Shown one piece after another: positions 34,411 to 42,708 of a DNA stretch of 43,097 bases. Source of the stretch: Polaromonas sp. UBA5171 (GTDB taxonomy: Bacteria > Pseudomonadota > Gammaproteobacteria > Burkholderiales > Burkholderiaceae_C); assembly GCA_002413395.1 (NCBI GenBank), contig DHWX01000026.1:1-43097 (forward strand). The letters are read 5' to 3'. The position numbers and the translations under genes were made by a program. Under the pieces are notes generated by a model. The model searched no databases. It was not told the DNA's origin and worked only from the letters and a program-made list of their open reading frames with translations. Position 1 is the first letter of the stretch. Each line of letters opens with the position of its first letter.

Positions 34411-36864
34411 ATGAGCATGACACCAACCTTGCAACCGGCCGATACCGCCTTGACCGAATGGCGCTTTCCCGTCGAGGGCATGACCTGCGCGTCGTGCGTG
34501 GCTCGCGTCGAGAAAGCCCTGAGCGGCCTTGCGGGGGTGACTCAAGCCAGCGTCAATTTTGCGACTGAACAGGCCAGCGTCACGGCCAGCCGCAGTGTCA
34601 GCATGGAAACGCTGCAACGCGCCGTGGAAAAAGCCGGTTACAGCGTGGGCGAGCAGTCGCTGCGGCTCAAAATTGGCGACATGACCTGCGCCTCCTGCGT
34701 GTCGCGCGTGGAAAAAGCGCTCAAGCAGGTGCCGGGCGTGCTGTCGGCCGAGGTCAATCTGGCCACCGAAACGGCAGAGGTCAAGCTCTCAGGCGGTGCC
34801 GCCACGCTGCCGCAGCTTGTTGCAGCCGTTGAAAAAGCCGGGTACCGGGCCTGGGCGCTTCAGGATTCGGGAACGGGTTCGGCTGACGGGGCCGGTCGCG
34901 CGCCAAAATCCGGTCCCGACTGGTGGCCGGTGGCGCTGGCGGCCGCGCTGGCCGCGCCACTGGCGCTGCCCATGCTGGCCGGACTATTTGGCAAGCACTG
35001 GATGCTCAACGGCTGGCTGCAATGGCTGCTCGCCACGCCGGTCCAGTTCTGGCTGGGCGCGCGCTTTTACCGCGCCGGCTGGAAAGCGCTGCGGGCCGGT
35101 GCCGGCAACATGGATTTGCTGGTGGCCCTGGGCACCTCGGCCGCCTACGGACTCAGTGTCTATCAGCTCCTGATGCATGGCGAGGGCGGCATGGCGCATC
35201 TGTACTTCGAAGCGTCGGCGGTTGTCATCACGCTGGTGCTGCTCGGCAAGTGGATGGAAGCACGCGCCAAGCGCCAGACTACCGAGGCCATCCGCGCGCT
35301 CAACGCGCTGCGCCCGGAAACCGCCCGCCGCCGCCGCGACGGCAAGGACGAGGAGGTGGCAGTGTCCGAGATAGTGCTTGGCGACCTGGTGGTGGTGCGC
35401 CCCGGAGAGCGGATTGCGGTGGACGGCGAGATCACCGAAGGCGCCACCGAAGTGGACGAGTCGCTGATCACCGGCGAGAGCCTGCCGGTCAACAAACACG
35501 AGGGCGACCGGGTCACCGGCGGCGCGGTCAACGCCGAAGGCCTGATCGTGGTTCGCACCACGGCGGTCGGGGCTGAATCAACGCTGGCGCGAATTGTGCG
35601 CATGGTTGAATCGGCGCAGGCCAAAAAAGCGCCGATCCAGCGGCTGGTCGATCAGGTCAGCGCGGTGTTCGTGCCGGTCGTCATCGGCATCGCCTTCATC
35701 ACGCTGCTGGGCTGGGGCTTGGCCACAGGCAACTGGGAGGTGGCTATCCTGAACGCCGTTGCCGTGCTGGTGATTGCCTGCCCCTGCGCCTTGGGGCTGG
35801 CCACGCCCACAGCCATCATGGTCGGCACTGGCGCGGCGGCCAGGCACGGCATCCTGATCAAGGACGCCGAAGCGCTGGAAGTCGCGCACAAGGTCAGGAT
35901 GGTGGCCTTTGACAAGACCGGCACGCTGACCGAGGGCAAACCCGAGCTGGTCGAACTGCTGGCGCTGGAGCCGGGCGCTGACGCGCGCCGTGCATTGCTG
36001 GCCTGGAGCGCGGCGATTCAGGCGGGCAGCGAGCATCCACTTGCCAAAGCAGTCACCGCCCTTGCCCTGAAAGAGCAGCTCAGCGTACCGGCGGCGTCAC
36101 AGGTGCGGGCGGTGGCCGGGCGCGGCATGTCGGCGCTGGTGGACGGGCGCGAGCTGCGGCTGGGCAGCCCGCGTTTCATGCAGGAGCTTGGCGTGGATCC
36201 TGGCGCCTTGTCAGCGCGTGCGGCAGAGCTCGAAGGCGGCGGTCGCACGGTATCGTGGCTGGCCGATGTGACCGGACCACCGCAACTGCTGGGGCTGCTG
36301 GCCTTTGGCGACACCCTCAAACCCAGCGCCGCTCCGGCCGTGGCGCAGCTCCACGCGCTGGGCATCAAAACCGCCCTGCTGACCGGCGACAACCGTGGCA
36401 GTGCCGAAGCCGTCGCGAAGCAGCTCGGCATTGACCTCGTGCATTGCCAGGTTTTGCCCGAAGACAAGGCCGCCATCGTGGGCCAGCTCAAGGAGCAGGT
36501 CAAAGAGGGCGGCGGCCGCGTGGCGATGGTCGGCGACGGCATCAATGATGCACCGGCACTCGCGGCGGCTGATGTCGGCATCGCCATGTCCACCGGTACC
36601 GACGTGGCCATGCATGCGGCAGGCATCACGCTGATGCGTGGCAACCCGGCGCTGGTGGCGGACGCCATCGACATCTCGCGCCGCACTTACGCCAAAATTC
36701 GGCAAAACCTGTTTTGGGCATTTTTCTACAACGTGGTGGGCATCCCGCTGGCCGCTTTTGGCCTGCTGAGTCCCGTGATCGCCGGCGCAGCCATGGCCTT
36801 GAGCAGTGTCAGCGTGGTGAGCAACGCCCTGCTGCTGCGCCGCTGGAAAGGCAGCGCCCAATGA
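34411..36864 (+). CDS. copA: Copper-translocating P-type ATPase CopA
   Basis: 817 aa P1B-1 ATPase exporting Cu(I) to the periplasm. Two N-terminal metal domains (GMTCASCVARVEKAL and DMTCASCVSRVEKAL), a TGES actuator motif, the intramembrane CPC (IACPCALGLATP), DKTGTLTEG phosphorylation site, a conserved HP in SEHPLAKA, and GDGINDAPALAAADVG. All catalytic motifs are intact. It is coupled to cueR by an ATGA overlap. Confidence 0.97.
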   Translation: MSMTPTLQPADTALTEWRFPVEGMTCASCVARVEKALSGLAGVTQASVNFATEQASVTASRSVSMETLQRAVEKAGYSVGEQSLRLKIGDMTCASCVSRVEKALKQVPGVLSAEVNLATETAEVKLSGGAATLPQLVAAVEKAGYRAWALQDSGTGSADGAGRAPKSGPDWWPVALAAALAAPLALPMLAGLFGKHWMLNGWLQWLLATPVQFWLGARFYRAGWKALRAGAGNMDLLVALGTSAAYGLSVYQLLMHGEGGMAHLYFEASAVVITLVLLGKWMEARAKRQTTEAIRALNALRPETARRRRDGKDEEVAVSEIVLGDLVVVRPGERIAVDGEITEGATEVDESLITGESLPVNKHEGDRVTGGAVNAEGLIVVRTTAVGAESTLARIVRMVESAQAKKAPIQRLVDQVSAVFVPVVIGIAFITLLGWGLATGNWEVAILNAVAVLVIACPCALGLATPTAIMVGTGAAARHGILIKDAEALEVAHKVRMVAFDKTGTLTEGKPELVELLALEPGADARRALLAWSAAIQAGSEHPLAKAVTALALKEQLSVPAASQVRAVAGRGMSALVDGRELRLGSPRFMQELGVDPGALSARAAELEGGGRTVSWLADVTGPPQLLGLLAFGDTLKPSAAPAVAQLHALGIKTALLTGDNRGSAEAVAKQLGIDLVHCQVLPEDKAAIVGQLKEQVKEGGGRVAMVGDGINDAPALAAADVGIAMSTGTDVAMHAAGITLMRGNPALVADAIDISRRTYAKIRQNLFWAFFYNVVGIPLAAFGLLSPVIAGAAMALSSVSVVSNALLLRRWKGSAQ

Positions 36865-37277
36865 CGTCCAACCCCACCTTCAGCGGCCTCGTCAATATCG
36901 GCCAGGCCGCAGCCCTCTCTGGCGTGTCTGCCAAAATGATCCGCCACTATGAAACCCTCGGCCTGCTGCCGCTGGTGCCCCGCACCGACACGGGCTACCG
37001 GCAGTATGGCGACCGGCAGGTGCATACCCTGCGTTTCATCCACCGCGCACGGGCGCTGGGCTTTAGCATGGCTGAGATCGCCGAGCTGCTCAAACTGTGG
37101 CAAAACACCCGCCGCGCCAGCGCCGACGTCAAGCGCATCGCGCTGGCCCATGTCGCTGACCTGGAGCACCGCATCGCCGAGATGGAAGCGATGCGGCAAA
37201 CCCTGAAGCACCTGGCGTATTGCTGCCAGGGCAACAGTCGGCCGGATTGCCCGATTCTGGCAGAGCTGGCCGGGTAG
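36861..37277 (+). CDS. cueR: MerR-family copper-responsive regulator CueR
   Basis: 138 aa. The N-terminal winged helix (NIGQAAALSGVSAKMIRHYETLGLL, then GYRQYGDRQV) and long dimerisation helix are followed by the metal loop CCQGNSRPDCPIL. The two cysteines spaced by seven residues match the Cu(I)/Ag(I) sensor sites of CueR. It starts on the copA stop (ATGA), so it is autoregulated from the copA promoter. Confidence 0.92.
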   Translation: MTSNPTFSGLVNIGQAAALSGVSAKMIRHYETLGLLPLVPRTDTGYRQYGDRQVHTLRFIHRARALGFSMAEIAELLKLWQNTRRASADVKRIALAHVADLEHRIAEMEAMRQTLKHLAYCCQGNSRPDCPILAELAG

Positions 37278-37376
37278 CGGCCTGTCGAACTTGAAGGAAA
37301 TTGGCGGCAAATCCCCCTGACGGCCGCTTCGACCGCTTCAGCCATCTGCAGCTTGCCCCGCGCGTCAGGCTGAGCG

Positions 37377-37988
37377 TCAACTTTTCTGAAATTTGAACAC
37401 CGCGCGGCTGGCGCGCGCATTGGGCAGAAAGCGGATTTCCTGGCCCTCCTGCAAGCCAAACTGGTCAAGAATTTTCAGGTGGTTTTGCAGCGCCAGGGCT
37501 TCAAAGTCGCGCAGCGTGCCGACGCGGATATTGGGCGTGTCATACCACTGGTACGGCAGCACCTTGGTCACCGGCATGCGCCCGCACAGCACGGCCAGGC
37601 GGTTCGGCCAGTGGCCGAAATTGGGGAAGGCGACGATGCCGATACGGCCCACGCGGGCAGTTTCGCGCAGCATGACTTCGGCGTTGCGCAAATGTTGCAG
37701 TGTGTCGATCTGCAGCACCACGTCAAAAGAGCTGTCGCCGAACAGGGCCAGGCCTTCTTCGAGGTTAAGCTGGATCACGTTGACGCCACGCGCCACGCAG
37801 GCCTGCACGTTGGCGTCGTTGATCTCGACGCCATAGCCCGAGCAGCCGCGCTCGCGAATCAGGTAGGCCAGCATCTCGCCATTGCCACAGCCCAGATCAA
37901 GCACCCGGGAACCGTGCGGCACCAACCGGACAATCGACAGTAGATCACCGGAGGGAGGCGCCATCACATCAGGCCGCCCGGTCGTCAT
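37377..37988 (-). CDS. metW: Methionine biosynthesis protein MetW
   Basis: 203 aa. A Rossmann methyltransferase-like fold with VLDLGCGNGEMLAYL, GYGVEINDANVQACV, and a conserved region after DVVLQIDTLQHL. MetW pairs with MetX in methionine synthesis and is needed for full acyltransferase activity in some bacteria. It overlaps the metX stop by four bases. Confidence 0.93.
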   Translation of the reverse strand: MTTGRPDVMAPPSGDLLSIVRLVPHGSRVLDLGCGNGEMLAYLIRERGCSGYGVEINDANVQACVARGVNVIQLNLEEGLALFGDSSFDVVLQIDTLQHLRNAEVMLRETARVGRIGIVAFPNFGHWPNRLAVLCGRMPVTKVLPYQWYDTPNIRVGTLRDFEALALQNHLKILDQFGLQEGQEIRFLPNARASRAVFKFQKS

Positions 37989-39133
37989 ACTGCCACCTTG
38001 CTTTTAAAGTAGGAGCGGACCACGCCCAAATAACGCGGGTCATCGAGTAAAAAAGCATCGTGTCCATGGGGAGCATCAATCTCGGCGTAACTCACGTCGC
38101 GCTGGTTGTCGAGCAGCGCCTTGACGATTTCGCGGCTGCGCGCCGGTGCAAAGCGCCAGTCGGTGGTGAAGCTGACCAGCAAAAAACTGGCACTGGCTTT
38201 TGTCAGGGCGCGGCTCAGGTCACCGCCAGACGTGCTGGCCGGATCAAAGTAGTCGAGCGCGCGGGTAATCAGCAGATAGGTGTTGGCGTCGAAGTACTCG
38301 GCAAACTTGTCACCCTGGTAGCGCAAATAGCTTTCAATTTCGAATTCAACCTCCTGGGTTGAAAACTTGATGTCCGCGCCGCCCTGCAACTGGCGGCCGA
38401 ATTTCTCGTTCATCACGTCGTCGCTCAGGTAGGTGATATGGCCAATCATGCGGGCGATGCGCAGGCCGCGTTTGGGCAGCACGTCATGCCGGTAAAAATG
38501 TCCGCCGTGAAAGTCGGGGTCGGTCACGATGGCGCGGCGCGCCACTTCGTTGAAGGCGATGTTTTCGGCGGTCAGGTTGGGCGCGCTGGCCACCACCACG
38601 GCGTGCCGCACGCGTTCGGGGTATTGCAGCGTCCAGGCCAGCGCCTGCATGCCGCCCAGGCTGCCGCCCATGACGGCCGCGAGCGTCTCGATGCCCAGCG
38701 CGTCAAGCAAGCGGGCCTGCGCGCTGACCCAGTCCTGCACCGTCACAACCGGAAAATCGGCACCGTAAATCTCATGCGAGTCGGGATTGATCTGCATCGG
38801 CCCGGTGGAGCCGAAGCACGAGCCCAGATTGTTCACGCCAATCACAAAAAACTGATTCGTATCGACCGGTTTGCCGGGACCGATCATGGTGCTCCACCAG
38901 CCTTCGGATTTATCCTTGACGCGGCCTGCTTCGTCCAGATAAACCCCGGCCACATGGTGCGAGGCGTTAAGCGCGTGGCAAATCAGCACCGCATTGGATT
39001 TGTCGGCGTTCAGTGTGCCGTAGGTTTCATAGGCCAGGTCGTAGGCGCGAATCGACGCGCCGCTTTGCAGCGGCAGGGCCTCGGCAAAATGCATGGACTG
39101 TGGCGTGGCGACAAAGACTGAAGTGGATGGCAC
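37985..39133 (-). CDS. metX: Homoserine O-acyltransferase MetX
   Basis: 382 aa from a GTG, or 369 aa from the ATG at MHFAEALPL; homologues start near FVATPQ, between these. Alpha/beta hydrolase fold with GGSLGGMQALAW (nucleophile Ser), FTTDWRFAP and PHGHDAFLLD (catalytic His). It activates homoserine with acetyl or succinyl groups; MetW-paired enzymes in proteobacteria are often succinyl-specific. No ribosome site clearly picks the start. Its leader contains a probable SAM-II riboswitch and a terminator, so SAM should repress it. Coupled to metW (ATGA). Confidence 0.93.
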   Translation of the reverse strand: MPSTSVFVATPQSMHFAEALPLQSGASIRAYDLAYETYGTLNADKSNAVLICHALNASHHVAGVYLDEAGRVKDKSEGWWSTMIGPGKPVDTNQFFVIGVNNLGSCFGSTGPMQINPDSHEIYGADFPVVTVQDWVSAQARLLDALGIETLAAVMGGSLGGMQALAWTLQYPERVRHAVVVASAPNLTAENIAFNEVARRAIVTDPDFHGGHFYRHDVLPKRGLRIARMIGHITYLSDDVMNEKFGRQLQGGADIKFSTQEVEFEIESYLRYQGDKFAEYFDANTYLLITRALDYFDPASTSGGDLSRALTKASASFLLVSFTTDWRFAPARSREIVKALLDNQRDVSYAEIDAPHGHDAFLLDDPRYLGVVRSYFKSKVAV

Positions 39134-39164
39134 AATAAAAAGACCCAGAATCAGGACACGAAAC

Positions 39165-39207
39165 ACCGAAAAAGAAAACCCGGCATCGCCAAGGGCGAGT
39201 CCGGGTT
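39165..39207 (-). terminator. Intrinsic terminator in the metX leader
   Basis: On the minus strand AACCCGG pairs with CCGGGTT around a 17-base loop and is followed by TTCTTTTTC. It lies between the putative riboswitch and the metX start, the position expected for an attenuator. It would also end transcripts from the ligase gene upstream. Confidence 0.75.
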
Positions 39208-39217
39208 GATGGCGCTT

Positions 39218-39270
39218 CGTCTTTAGCGGTACTTTTAAAGCGCCCGCAAGCTGAGCAAATCGGCGCTTTA
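39218..39270 (-). promoter_or_regulatory. Probable SAM-II riboswitch upstream of metX
   Basis: On the minus strand an 8-bp stem AAAGCGCC/GGCGCTTT encloses a loop beginning GATTTG and ending CTTGCGG, then TAAAAGTACCGCTAAAG follows. This order (GCGC, GAUUU, UUGC-GCGC, UAAA-GUA-GCUAAA) is that of the SAM-II (metA) aptamer, an H-type pseudoknot that binds S-adenosylmethionine. A TATACT box at 39273-39278 would start RNA just before the stem. A second AAGCGCC (39213-39219) could compete for the 3' stem strand. SAM-II is best known in alphaproteobacteria. Recognised from memory, not by a covariance search. Confidence 0.7.
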
Positions 39271-39309
39271 TAAGTATAACAAGTCACCAGCCAAAGAGCT
39301 CCATCCCCG

Positions 39310-40854
39310 TCATTTCGGATTTTTCAGGGCCCAACGCGCATGGTCCTGCGGAAACGCCGCGCGATAACGTGCCAGATACAGCGCGGCCTCATCATCGCGG
39401 CCGAGCAGCACGGCGCTTTCAATCAGCTTCTCGATCACCCGTGGCTCTGGCGAATAGTGAAGCAGGTCCTGGGCCATGACATAAACAGCGGCGGCGTTGC
39501 CCGGCGTGAGGTCAGTGACGGACAGCTCCGCAAACCGCAGCTGATCACGAAACAGCCAGGTGCCGCGTATTTTGTTCAGAGTGTCTTCGCGATAGGCGGC
39601 GCTGCGCTCCTCGGGCGCCAGGTAAATCTGGCTCACACGGTGGTAGTCCACGGCGGCAAACACCAGAAAGGCCATAAAAACAATAGTTATAAATGCATTG
39701 ACCGCATGGGCTAAAACGCTATTTCTCCTGATTTTTTGGCGGCATTCGTGGCCTGATGCTGCGCCAGCCGCAGGAGCTGCACCGGCTGCGGTTACCCATA
39801 ACACCCCAATGCACAAGGCAACCGCGAGCTGGAACGGCCCATACCACAGCGGGTATTCGAGCAGACTGTGCAGCAGGATGACGGCCAGCACTCCCCAAGC
39901 CATCTGCCGCGCCGGGTCGGTTTCGCACCAGGGTTTGGCGCGCCACGCGGCCCATCCCAGAACAAGGCAAATAGCCAACGCCGCAGGAAGCCCCAATTCG
40001 ACCGCAAGGTGCAGTGGGAGATTGTGTGCATTGTCCAGAATATCGCAAAAACGTGGGCCGGTGTACTGCGTTATGAAATGGGCATAGGCCAGCTGACCCC
40101 AGCCCCAGCCCAGCCAGGGTTTTTGGGTGATCAGGGTGAGCACATTGGACCACAGCACCCAGCGACTGGCGCAGTTGGGTGTTTCCACCAGCCGGGCAAA
40201 AAGCCCGCCACTGGTGACGCCGGTGGCCAATTCCAGCAGCCAGGGCAGCGCCAGCGCCGCGACCCCATAGGCCAGCACCGCCCGCAGCGCCAGCACGAGC
40301 CGGTGCCGCCGACCCGCAACGCTCCACCACGCCGTAAGCGCCAGCACCAGCGCCCACTGCAGCAACCCGGTGCGTGAATTGCTAACCGCATTGCCCAGGG
40401 CCAATAGAGCCGCCAGGGCGTTGGCCCACCAGGGCACAGTGGTGGCCGATATTCGACGGGTTGCCGGCAGCGCAATCAGGGCGATCAACGCGACCAAGCC
40501 GATGCTGGTGAGCGTGGCGAACTGATTGCGTTGCCGCAGGTTGGCGAAAGCATCCCCGGTTGCAGTTTGGCTGACCCAGGGGCCAAGCGCGTGCGCCAGT
40601 CCAAAATACTGCAGCAGCCCGATCACTGCGCTCAGGCTTGCGGCCAGCACCCAGGCGGTGGCAATGAGCCGGACGTTGAGCCTGCGCCGCAGTAGCCAGA
40701 TGATGGCCGCGCACAATGCGCTGATCAGCCACGGCCACGCATTTGGCGTGGGGCCTGCCGTGTAGGGGCTAAGCCAGGGCAGCACCAGCAAGACAGCCAG
40801 CCAGCCATTTAACAAACAACGACGGCTTGGCGCGTCCAACACCAGGGATTCCAT
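39310..40854 (-). CDS. PglL/Wzy-type O-antigen ligase or O-oligosaccharyltransferase
   Basis: 514 aa with ten or more transmembrane helices. NLRQRNQFATLTSIGL, the Wzy_C core with WLGWGWGQLAYAHF, and the periplasmic LDNAHNLPLHLAVELGLPAALA are typical of the PglL group, which transfers lipid-linked glycans to pilins or other proteins; WaaL ligases are the alternative. The C-terminal part includes helix HAVNAFITIVFMAFLVFAAV, whose codons (39673-39726) match the dispersed repeat. No pilin gene is adjacent. Confidence 0.88.
   Translation of the reverse strand: MESLVLDAPSRRCLLNGWLAVLLVLPWLSPYTAGPTPNAWPWLISALCAAIIWLLRRRLNVRLIATAWVLAASLSAVIGLLQYFGLAHALGPWVSQTATGDAFANLRQRNQFATLTSIGLVALIALIALPATRRISATTVPWWANALAALLALGNAVSNSRTGLLQWALVLALTAWWSVAGRRHRLVLALRAVLAYGVAALALPWLLELATGVTSGGLFARLVETPNCASRWVLWSNVLTLITQKPWLGWGWGQLAYAHFITQYTGPRFCDILDNAHNLPLHLAVELGLPAALAICLVLGWAAWRAKPWCETDPARQMAWGVLAVILLHSLLEYPLWYGPFQLAVALCIGVLWVTAAGAAPAAGAASGHECRQKIRRNSVLAHAVNAFITIVFMAFLVFAAVDYHRVSQIYLAPEERSAAYREDTLNKIRGTWLFRDQLRFAELSVTDLTPGNAAAVYVMAQDLLHYSPEPRVIEKLIESAVLLGRDDEAALYLARYRAAFPQDHARWALKNPK
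39673..39726 (+). repeat. Dispersed repeat copy inside the PglL-like gene
   Basis: On the plus strand: ACAATAGTTATAAATGCATTGACCG, broken here as ACAATAG...TGCATTGAC, then GGGCTAAAACGCTATTT. This parallels the rsmE-end copy (ACATAGCT...GCGCAATATTGAC, GCGGGCTAAAGACTGAT). It is antisense to the gene, and the codons opposite encode part of a transmembrane helix (residues about 377-394). Confidence 0.55.
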
Positions 40855-40960
40855 TCAGTTTTTTACACAGGGCAGAGGGCAACGGGCATCTGAGCGCTGG
40901 CGGCGCATCAGCCTGGAAGTCAGCGTCCCTGAGGCCTTCATGGCATGAACACACCAACGA

Positions 40961-40985
40961 AAAAAGTCCGCAACCTGCGGACTTT
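40961..40985 (-). terminator. Strong intrinsic terminator
   Basis: A 10-bp perfect stem AAAGTCCGCA/TGCGGACTTT with a 3-base loop is followed on the minus strand by TTTTTTCG (overlapping the stem end). It lies just after the 55-residue gene at 41006-41173 and before the ligase gene. Confidence 0.85.
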
Positions 40986-41005
40986 GGTGTTTTGGCATGG
41001 CCGCT

Positions 41006-41173
41006 TCAGGCCATGTATACAGCAATGAAGGCCAGCAGGAATATCAGCACGCCGCCGGCCAGTGGCAGCACAATGGGGATCAGCGGCACGACGCTCTCAA
41101 CCGCGTCGGGCTCATAGGCAGGCGCGGGGCTGCTGTGCGCAGCAAGGGGAGCGTGGTTGGCTGAGATGGACAT
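41006..41173 (-). CDS. Small single-pass membrane protein (55 aa)
   Basis: Starts MSISANHAPLAAHSS, has a short acidic linker (EPDAVESVV) and one long hydrophobic helix (PLIPIVLPLAGGVLIFLLAF) ending AVYMA. AGGAA is placed about 8 bases before the ATG, and a strong terminator follows the stop within 50 bp, so this is a complete small transcription unit. It is below the usual ORF length cut-off. No known family recognised; the N-terminus is predicted outside or inside without clear bias. Confidence 0.75.
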   Translation of the reverse strand: MSISANHAPLAAHSSPAPAYEPDAVESVVPLIPIVLPLAGGVLIFLLAFIAVYMA

Positions 41174-41556
41174 GAAGGTTCCTGAAATGCTTGAACAAGT
41201 CCCCTGATTTTACCTGTTTTGCAGCCTGCGCCGTTGTCGGCCTGCGCGTGGCCAGCGCGTTACCGAAGGCGGACATGCCGTACCGGCCAATCGAATACTT
41301 GCCCGTTACCCACGCACCTTGACCAATCTTGCTGTGGCCGTGCATCTGACGGATGCTGCCGTTCTGTACCACTCACAGGTGAAGCCGGGAGCGCATTCAG
41401 GAAACAGTCAGCCCGCTACCGAAGTGGGGCAAAAGGTTTTGCGTGGCAAGAAGGCCGACTGACGGCGATCACCTGCATTGCATTGCGGGGCGAGAATGCA
41501 TCCTGAATCTTGTGAAATAAATCGGGTCCTTGTACTTATGAGACATGCGCAAGAAG
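41174..41556. other. Intergenic region, no convincing gene
   Basis: Contains the ribosome site of the 55-residue gene at its left end. Frames on both strands (for example plus 41219-41506 and minus 41112-41372) lack ribosome sites and recognisable motifs. The right end (from 41511) is a dispersed repeat copy. Confidence 0.4.
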
Positions 41557-41572
41557 CTATTTAATCAGGAGC
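41511..41572 (-). repeat. Dispersed ~58-bp repeat, intergenic copy
   Basis: On the minus strand it contains ATAGCTTCTTGCGCA, one mismatch from the 15-mer in the rsmE-end copy, then CATAAGTACAAGG and CCCGATTT, corresponding to the usual GGGC-TA-rich tail. The decayed frame at 41557 ends within it. Confidence 0.6.
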
Positions 41573-42012
41573 GTTTCTGCGCTGAAGCAGTCATGGCTGA
41601 GCAGGCGCGGGGTGCTGGTGGTGGGCAAATCATGGATGATCAGAATCGACCCAAGCCGGGTGGTCGATACCACATGGCGACAGTCTGCATCGCAGCGCAA
41701 GCCGACCACCACGAACGGTAGGTTCCTGGAAGTCCAATTCAACACTTTTCTTCACGCCACATACGCAGACGTTTGCGCAATGAGTCACTCGTAGCAGCCG
41801 CCGTTCTTCATTCGGAGTCACCCGTAAGTCTTGATTGCCCATAGCGCAGATCTTCCAAGTACCGTAGAACAGGTCCAATACGTGATCCACTTGCTCGCGG
41901 CGGCGGCCTCAAATGCCAGCCGCCCTTCATGAATCACACACAGCCAAAAGCGCAGTCGCTCGTTTTTGATATGAACGAAGTCATCATCGTTGTCAGGTGG
42001 TCGCTTTGGCAT
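41557..42012 (-). pseudogene. Decayed ORF, unknown family
   Basis: Three minus-strand frames follow one another: MPKRPPDNDDDFVHIKNERL (from 42012), then MDHVLDLFYGTWKICAMGN (from 41890), then a frame ending in LLSHDCFSAETLLIK (stop 41557). Together they could be one protein of about 150 residues broken twice. The first part is the most protein-like (KNERLRFWLCVIHEGRLAFEAAAAS). No family recognised, and chance frames cannot be excluded. Confidence 0.35.
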
Positions 42013-42360
42013 GGCAGGTTCCTTTTGAGGCCGGGTTTAAGAATCAGCCCCTAAGGTAATGTCACGACAACCAGTAAGCCAGCAGAAAACTCTTCGCACG
42101 CAGTACCTCTACTCAGAAGCGCGCCTGAGCTCTTGACAGCGCCAAGATCGTGCTGTTTGATGTTGCCCCGCCGCCCAACAACCTGTTTTATCAATGGTCA
42201 AATGGCCAGAAAATGCCAACCCGCTACTTGAGTTGGCTTGACTGACTTCAACGCAGTGAGCCTCACTTGATCGCCGGATTGGGGCTTTGAGCTAATTGCC
42301 CTGTTCGTTCCTACACGTCAAGTCACAATCTTTGATTTGTTAAGAAACTGCATCAGTGCA
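42013..42360. other. Gene-free stretch
   Basis: About 350 bp of lower GC content between the decayed ORF and the small membrane protein. I see no ORF with a ribosome site, no RNA gene, and no clear hairpin terminator. It ends in the CATCAGTG tandem repeat. Confidence 0.4.
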
Positions 42361-42380
42361 TCAGTGCATCAGTGCATCAG
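42351..42380 (+). repeat. CATCAGTG octanucleotide tandem repeat
   Basis: Three perfect 8-bp units plus six bases of a fourth. It overlaps the last codons and stop of the minus-strand gene at 42361-42708. Since 8 is not a multiple of 3, gain or loss of a unit changes the reading frame of the C-terminal end. Confidence 0.9.
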
Positions 42381-42708
42381 CATCGGTACTAAGTAATAGC
42401 CTTTCTGCTTCCTTGTTGTACTCTGCAACAACCCCTCGTGCAGACATGGCAGGCCAGCCAGTTGCTCTGAGATCACGAAAGCGCTTGGCATCACCGGCAT
42501 CCCATTTTTCGGACATCAAAACGTCCCATGCGGCGGCATCAGCCCTGCCTTCGCGCCGTGCTTTTAAAGCACGGGAAATCAAAGGTGCGAACAACACAGC
42601 AAAAAATAAAAGTGAAAAAACCAAGATGAGCATAGATGTGACTGGCATAAAGACGAATGCCAACATCACAATGACAAGCCAAAATATGAATTTAATGAGT
42701 GTGTACAT
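42361..42708 (-). CDS. Small membrane protein with phase-variable-type tail
   Basis: 115 aa from MYTLIKFIFWLVIVMLAFVF. Two transmembrane helices (residues about 5-22 and 25-45) are followed by a charged cytosolic tail (LKARREGRADAAAWDVLMSEKWDAGDAKRFRDLR) ending SARGVVAEYNKEAERLLLSTDADALMH. The last residues and stop lie in the octanucleotide repeat. The longer frame to 42882 is less likely because membrane helices normally start near the N-terminus. No family recognised. GC content is lower than in neighbouring core genes. Confidence 0.6.
   Translation of the reverse strand: MYTLIKFIFWLVIVMLAFVFMPVTSMLILVFSLLFFAVLFAPLISRALKARREGRADAAAWDVLMSEKWDAGDAKRFRDLRATGWPAMSARGVVAEYNKEAERLLLSTDADALMH

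Noticed and set aside
39134..39166. ATG at 39166 as the metX start
   Set aside because: It would begin within the T-rich tail of the leader terminator, and the extra residues match no MetX N-terminus.
41219..41506. 95-codon plus-strand frame
   Set aside because: Cysteine- and arginine-rich, without a ribosome site or recognisable motifs; looks like a chance frame.
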